From Sporichthyaceae bacterium (lineage in GTDB: Bacteria > Actinomycetota > Actinomycetes > Sporichthyales > Sporichthyaceae): a stretch of 35,928 bases of DNA. The stretch lies in assembly GCA_036493475.1 (NCBI GenBank), contig DASXPS010000013.1:1-35928 (forward strand), read 5' to 3'. The notes beneath the pieces were generated by a model. That model searched no databases and was not told the origin of the DNA. It saw only the letters and a list, made by a program, of their open reading frames with translations. The translations under genes and the position numbers were made by a program. Shown in pieces: positions 31,541 to 35,928 of this stretch; within the stretch, counting starts at the first letter, position 1; every line of letters starts with the position of its first letter.

Positions 31541-32170
31541 ATGGCCCTTTATCCCCGACTGTTCGCGGCCATCTACAACCCGGTGCTGGCTTCGGGGGAG
31601 TTGGCCGGCATGCGCCGCATGCGCCACGACCTGGTGAGTCAGGCTCACGGCGCGGTGCTGGAGATCGGCGCGGGTACCGGGCTGAACCTGCGTCACTATT
31701 CCGATGCCGTCAAGGAACTCACGCTCACCGAGCCCGAGGACGCCATGCTCGCCAAGGTGCGCCGGGCCGCAGCCGGGCATCGGCTCGAACCGCGGGTGGT
31801 GCAGGCGCCGGCCGAGCACCTGCCGGTGGAGGACAACAGCGTCGACTTCGTGGTCAGCACGCTGGTGCTGTGCACGGTGGCGAATCCGACTGCCACGTTG
31901 ACCGAGATCCGCCGGGTGTTGCGGCCGGGGGGGAAGCTGTTGCTGATCGAGCATGTACAGGCCACCGACGGCCGGGCGTTGCGCGCCGCGCAGAACCGGC
32001 TGCACCGGCCGTGGAAGGCCTTCGCCTGCGGTTGCAACTGCAACCTGGACACCGATTCGTTGCTGGCCGCGGCCGGTTTCAACACCGCGCCGTTGCGGGG
32101 TGGCAAATGGAAGCTGATGCCCCCACTGGTTCGTCCGTTGATCCTGGGGGCGGTCACCCCGCGTTTATGA
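31541..32170 (+). CDS. Class I SAM-dependent methyltransferase (UbiE/METTL7-like)
   Basis: 209 residues. SAM motif I is VLEIGAGTGLNLRHY (about 38-52) and motif II/III is TLTEPEDAMLAKVRR. VDFVVSTLVLCTVANPTATLTEIRRVLRPGGKLLLIEHV (about 103-141) is typical of the Methyltransf_11 group, as is the CGCNCNLDTDSLLAAAGF tail segment. The short N-terminal MALYPRLFAAIYNPVL resembles human METTL7-like and bacterial relatives. Targets range from lipids and quinones to thiols, so none is assigned. ATG 31541 is chosen; GTG 31535 is possible. The TetR gene follows after 39 bases, and a TetR-size palindrome overlaps this gene's stop. Confidence 0.83.
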   Translation: MALYPRLFAAIYNPVLASGELAGMRRMRHDLVSQAHGAVLEIGAGTGLNLRHYSDAVKELTLTEPEDAMLAKVRRAAAGHRLEPRVVQAPAEHLPVEDNSVDFVVSTLVLCTVANPTATLTEIRRVLRPGGKLLLIEHVQATDGRALRAAQNRLHRPWKAFACGCNCNLDTDSLLAAAGFNTAPLRGGKWKLMPPLVRPLILGAVTPRL

Positions 32171-32185
32171 TTGCGTGCATAACGC
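32161..32185. promoter_or_regulatory. Operator-like palindrome before the TetR gene
   Basis: GCGTT-T-ATG, eight bases, CAT-AACGC: an interrupted palindrome of 25 bases with one extra T on the left. It overlaps the methyltransferase stop and lies 25 bases before the TetR start, a usual position for autoregulation. Confidence 0.4.
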
Positions 32186-32209
32186 CGACATCCCCTGAAG
32201 GAGTTCCCG

Positions 32210-32797
32210 GTGGCCAGTCGGACCGACGTCCGCGCGCGCATGATCAGCGCCGGTGAGGAACTGCTCAGCCAGCGTGGTTACGGCGTCACGATGTTGGACG
32301 TCATCGGGCGCGCCGACGCACCGCGCGGCTCGATCTATTACCACTTCCCGAACGGGAAGCTCGAGCTCGCCATCGAGGTGGTCGACAAGGTGCGTCGCGA
32401 GGTGGGCGAGCTGGTCACCCACTACTCGCGCAAGATCGCCGAGCCGGTCCCGTTCCTGCAGAAACTGGTCGATTTCCACCGCAAGCGGCTGGTCAACTCC
32501 GGCTATGAGCTGGGCTGTCCGCTGATGGGCATCATCACCAGCGGCGAGATCGAGTCCCCGGAGCTGCAGGCGGCCATCACCGAGGCGTTCGGGGTGTGGA
32601 TCGGCGCGATCAGCGGGGAGTTGATGGCCAAGGGCCTGACCGAGGCGCAGGGCAATCAGCTCGCCTCGCTGGTGGTCACCGGGATCCAGGGGTGCATCGT
32701 GGTGGCCCGGGCCAAGCACTCCGCGACGCCGTTTCACGAGTTCAGCAAGTCGATCCCACTGCTGGTGACCGGCGTGCTCGCCGCCGACGCCGGCTGA
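32210..32797 (+). CDS. TetR/AcrR-family regulator (LmrA/YxaF-like)
   Basis: 195 residues. The N-terminal helix-turn-helix is standard: MISAGEELLSQRGYGVTMLDVIGRADAPRGSIYYHFPNGKLEL, in which GSIYYHFPNGK is the recognition region. The ligand domain carries LGCPLMGIITSGEIESPELQAAI and a GIQGCIVVARAKHS segment, features of the LmrA/YxaF-like C-terminal domain. Such repressors respond to small hydrophobic or aromatic ligands. GTG 32210 has AGGAG seven bases upstream. It is convergent with the aldo/keto reductase gene. Candidate operators are the palindrome just upstream and the inverted repeats at 24528 and 35797; no link is proven. Confidence 0.87.
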   Translation: MASRTDVRARMISAGEELLSQRGYGVTMLDVIGRADAPRGSIYYHFPNGKLELAIEVVDKVRREVGELVTHYSRKIAEPVPFLQKLVDFHRKRLVNSGYELGCPLMGIITSGEIESPELQAAITEAFGVWIGAISGELMAKGLTEAQGNQLASLVVTGIQGCIVVARAKHSATPFHEFSKSIPLLVTGVLAADAG

Positions 32798-32804
32798 CGG
32801 GCCG

Positions 32805-33674
32805 TCAGCCGGTCGCGGCGGCCAACGCGTCGAACTCGGCCTGGCTGAGTTCGACCTGCGCCGCCGCGATGTTCTCCTCCACATGGGCCACGCTGGAGGT
32901 GCCGGGGATCGGCAGCATGACCGGGGAGCGGCGCAGCAGCCAGGCCAACGCCAGCTGCGAGGGCGAGGCCCCGTGCTGCTCGGAGATCTCGGCCAGCGGC
33001 CCACCGGGTTTGCTCAGCTCACCGGTGGCCAGCGGGAACCACGGGATAAAGCCGATGTTGTTCCTCTCACTGTGCTCCAGCAGCGCCTCGGCGCTGCGGT
33101 TGGACAGGTTGTAGAGGTTCTGCACGGTGGCGATGGTCGCGGTTTTTTGCGCCTCGAGCAGCTCCTCGACGGTGATCTCGGACAGCCCGATGTGACCGAT
33201 CTTTCCCTCGTCCTGCAGGGCCTTGAGCTCACCGACCGAGTCGGCCACCGGTACCTGCGGGTCGATGCGGTGCAGCTGGTAGAGCGGGATCTGCTCCAGG
33301 CCGAGGTTGCGCAGGCTCATCTCGCACTGCTGGCGCAGGTACTCCGGACGACCCACCGGCTGCCAGATGCTCGGGCCGTGCCGGGTGAGGCCGGCCTTGG
33401 TGGCAATCACCAGGTCGGCGGGATAGGGATGCAAGGCCTTGCGGATCAGCTGCTCGGAGACCACCGGACCGTAAGAGTCCGCGGTATCGAGAAAGTTCAC
33501 CCCGAGTTCGACCGCGCGGCGCAGCACGCGTACCGCCTCGTCCGGGTCGGCTGGGTCACCCCACACGCCGGGTCCGGTGAGCTGCATGGCGCCGTAGCCC
33601 AGCCGCACCACGGGCAGCGTGCCGCCGATGCGGAACTCGCCGGCGGCGCGGGCGGGGGCGGTGGACGTGGTCAT
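32805..33674 (-). CDS. Aldo/keto reductase
   Basis: 289 residues forming the AKR (beta/alpha)8 barrel. The catalytic tetrad can be assigned as D63 and Y68 (FLDTADSYG), K93 (ATKAG) and H135 (YQLHRID). IGHIGLSEI, the NLYNLSNR segment and PIPGTSSVAHVEENI near the C-terminus bind NADPH phosphate and the nicotinamide. AKRs reduce aldehydes and ketones in the cytoplasm. It is convergent with the TetR gene, eight bases between stops, and divergent from the DsbA-like gene over an intergenic region with a perfect 17-base palindrome. Its role is probably aldehyde detoxification or a catabolic reduction; the substrate is unknown. Confidence 0.9.
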   Translation of the reverse strand: MTTSTAPARAAGEFRIGGTLPVVRLGYGAMQLTGPGVWGDPADPDEAVRVLRRAVELGVNFLDTADSYGPVVSEQLIRKALHPYPADLVIATKAGLTRHGPSIWQPVGRPEYLRQQCEMSLRNLGLEQIPLYQLHRIDPQVPVADSVGELKALQDEGKIGHIGLSEITVEELLEAQKTATIATVQNLYNLSNRSAEALLEHSERNNIGFIPWFPLATGELSKPGGPLAEISEQHGASPSQLALAWLLRRSPVMLPIPGTSSVAHVEENIAAAQVELSQAEFDALAAATG

Positions 33675-33733
33675 GGCTGTTCCTCCGGCGGTTGACGGTG
33701 CTCCTCGAGGTCAAGGCCGCACCCTGCCGACAC

Positions 33734-33750
33734 ATTCCCGGTCCGGGAAT
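33734..33750. promoter_or_regulatory. Perfect 17-base palindrome in a divergent intergenic region
   Basis: ATTCCCGG-T-CCGGGAAT, eight perfect pairs around one base, between the divergent aldo/keto reductase and DsbA-like genes. It is a strong operator candidate for a dimeric regulator controlling both. No matching regulator is identified. Confidence 0.5.
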
Positions 33751-33810
33751 CGACGCGGCTGGAATGGACTTGAACTCAATGGAGAACCGAACTCGAGATC
33801 TGGCGGATGC

Positions 33811-34551
33811 ATGCCCACCCCTTCCGAAGCCGACCTGCATTTCTACTTCGACCCGGTCTGCCCGTTTGCCTGGATGACAAGCAAGTGGGTTCGGTTGGTG
33901 CAGGCCGCGAAGGATTACCGGGTTGAGTGGAAGCTCATTTCGTTGCGCCTGGTCAACGAGCAGGTCGACTACGACGCCATGTTCCCGCCGGAGTACGAGG
34001 CCGGGCACAACGCCGGCCTGCGCATGCTGCGGGTGGCCGCGGCCGCCCGCGCCTCGCTGGGCCCGCAGGCCACCGACCGGCTGCAGCTCGCCTACGGCAA
34101 GCAGGTCTTCGACCGGCCCAAGTGGGCGAACACCGAGGAGCGCCTGGCGGTCACCGGTAACTCCCCGATGGTGACCGCCGCGCTGCAGGACGCGGGACTG
34201 TCGCTGGAATTCCTCGACGCGCTGCACGATTCCTCGTGGGACGACGAGATCCGGCAGGAGACCAAGCAGGCGCGCGCGCTCACCGGCAAGGACGTGGGCA
34301 CCCCGATCCTGCACGTGGACCCACCACACGGGGTGGCCTTCTTCGGCCCGGTGATCTCCCGCGAGCCGGCGGCCGCCGACGCCGTGGAACTGTGGGACCA
34401 CGTGCTCGGCCTGGCCCGCTACGCCGGCTTCGCCGAGCTCAAGCGCAGCCTGCGGGAGCGCCCGCAGCTGGAGGTGTTCGGCCTGGACGCGAACACTGTC
34501 GGCAAGGTGGAGGATTGGCACGGCGGCAGTCGCCGTCAGCGAGTGCAATGA
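33811..34551 (+). CDS. DsbA-fold mycothiol nitroreductase (Rv2466c)-like protein, monothiol variant
   Basis: 246 residues. LHFYFDPVCPFAWMTSKWV near the start, MSLxxLNE-like ISLRLVNEQVDYD, and DVGTPILHVDPPHGVAFFGPVISR at the C-terminal half match the Mycobacterium Rv2466c family, in which a CPWC motif on a thioredoxin fold uses mycothiol to reduce nitro compounds or S-mycothiolated proteins. Here the motif is C17-P-F-A20, so the second cysteine is missing and only monothiol chemistry is possible. The ATG at 33811 starts the family match; no ribosome site is clear. The thiolase gene follows after 13 bases, so the two probably share an mRNA. Cytoplasmic location is expected. Confidence 0.85.
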   Translation: MPTPSEADLHFYFDPVCPFAWMTSKWVRLVQAAKDYRVEWKLISLRLVNEQVDYDAMFPPEYEAGHNAGLRMLRVAAAARASLGPQATDRLQLAYGKQVFDRPKWANTEERLAVTGNSPMVTAALQDAGLSLEFLDALHDSSWDDEIRQETKQARALTGKDVGTPILHVDPPHGVAFFGPVISREPAAADAVELWDHVLGLARYAGFAELKRSLRERPQLEVFGLDANTVGKVEDWHGGSRRQRVQ

Positions 34552-34564
34552 ACCGGGAGGGAAC

Positions 34565-35791
<1,227 letters not shown>

Positions 35792-35796
35792 CCTGG

Positions 35797-35818
35797 ACAC
35801 TATATCTGGACATAGTGT
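35797..35818. promoter_or_regulatory. Operator-like inverted repeat over a -35 box
   Basis: ACACTAT (35797-35803) and ATAGTGT (35812-35818) are perfect seven-base arms around eight bases. The right half covers the -35 box at 35807-35812, so a bound dimeric repressor would block RNA polymerase. Confidence 0.6.
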
Positions 35819-35836
35819 TCAGTTGTCGGCTATAAC
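35807..35836 (+). promoter_or_regulatory. Strong housekeeping-type promoter giving a leaderless mRNA
   Basis: TGGACA (35807-35812) and TATAAC (35831-35836) each match the consensus at five of six positions, with an 18-base spacer. The -10 ends seven bases before the ATG at 35844 and no ribosome site follows it, so transcription should start at or next to the start codon. Confidence 0.65.
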
Positions 35837-35843
35837 GGACGGC

Positions 35844-35928
35844 ATGACCGTAACGGGGACTCCCGGCAACCGCACCGTGGACGTGATCGTTGCCGGGTCG
35901 GGGCACAACGGGCTGATCGCGGCCGCGT
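35844..35928 (+). CDS. FAD-dependent oxidoreductase, start only (right edge)
   Basis: 28 codons are visible. After a nine-residue leader they read VDVIVAGSGHNGLIAAA, the dinucleotide-binding motif of the phytoene-dehydrogenase-like family (GxGxxG variant GSGHNG). This is nearly the same signature as that of the enzyme at 1836-3428, so it is a second copy of that family, cut by the window edge. The gene is 52 bases downstream of the thiolase stop and has its own promoter with an overlapping inverted repeat. The mRNA is predicted to be leaderless. Nothing can be said about the rest of the protein. Confidence 0.8.
   Translation, partial: MTVTGTPGNRTVDVIVAGSGHNGLIAAA

Overview
The window is high-GC DNA from an actinomycete-type bacterium. 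Clues are two F420-dependent luciferase-like oxidoreductases, a mycothiol-dependent nitroreductase (Rv2466c) relative, an Hrp1 (Rv2626c)-like CBS protein, a SigB/SigF-type sigma factor, an ANTAR protein and frequent GTG starts. I cannot name the genus. No tRNA, rRNA, CRISPR array or insertion sequence was seen, and no gene-free stretch exceeds 300 bases. Both edges cut genes: a type IB topoisomerase on the left and an FAD oxidoreductase on the right.

Bases 1-5700 hold the topoisomerase, an Hrp1-like CBS protein with an SRPBCC protein, a phytoene-dehydrogenase-like FAD enzyme that seems to start at an AUC codon, an F420-dependent oxidoreductase, and a minus-strand set (GH15 glucosidase, membrane-anchored protein, DUF421 protein) reaching to 7449. 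Bases 7559-11589 carry a large FAD/Fe-S 2-hydroxyacid dehydrogenase overlapping an enolase-superfamily dehydratase, probably a small sugar-acid or hydroxyacid catabolic pair.

Bases 11746-21810 form a signalling and stress district: SigB/F-type sigma factor, AraC regulator, ANTAR protein, receiver-less CheB, CheR with PAS domains and a coiled coil, two paralogous STAS proteins (one lacking the phospho-acceptor serine), MerR regulator, PfpI/DJ-1 protein, hemerythrin, a 60-residue repeat protein, an MFS transporter and a flavodoxin-like protein. Several genes here and elsewhere have sequences resembling the SigB/SigF promoter (GNNT, 14-16 bases, GGGTA) in the right place. This suggests one regulon centred on the local sigma factor.

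Bases 21852-31029 are minus-strand. A three-gene set (SDR, F420-dependent oxidoreductase, crotonase-family protein) looks like acyl-CoA catabolism. Upstream lies a tightly overlapping operon: an Arg-rich leader ORF, three unrecognised envelope proteins, then a branched-chain-type ABC importer (fused LivH-LivM permease, lipoprotein, LivF) without LivG. This is the best candidate for an undescribed system.

Bases 31105-35928 carry a cysteine-less HesB-like protein, a methyltransferase, a TetR regulator, an aldo/keto reductase, a monothiol DsbA-like nitroreductase relative, a thiolase, and the start of a second FAD oxidoreductase behind a promoter that predicts a leaderless mRNA and carries an operator-like inverted repeat. 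Together with 21852-24515 this resembles a lipid, sterol or terpenoid acid degradation locus, but no substrate can be assigned from sequence alone.
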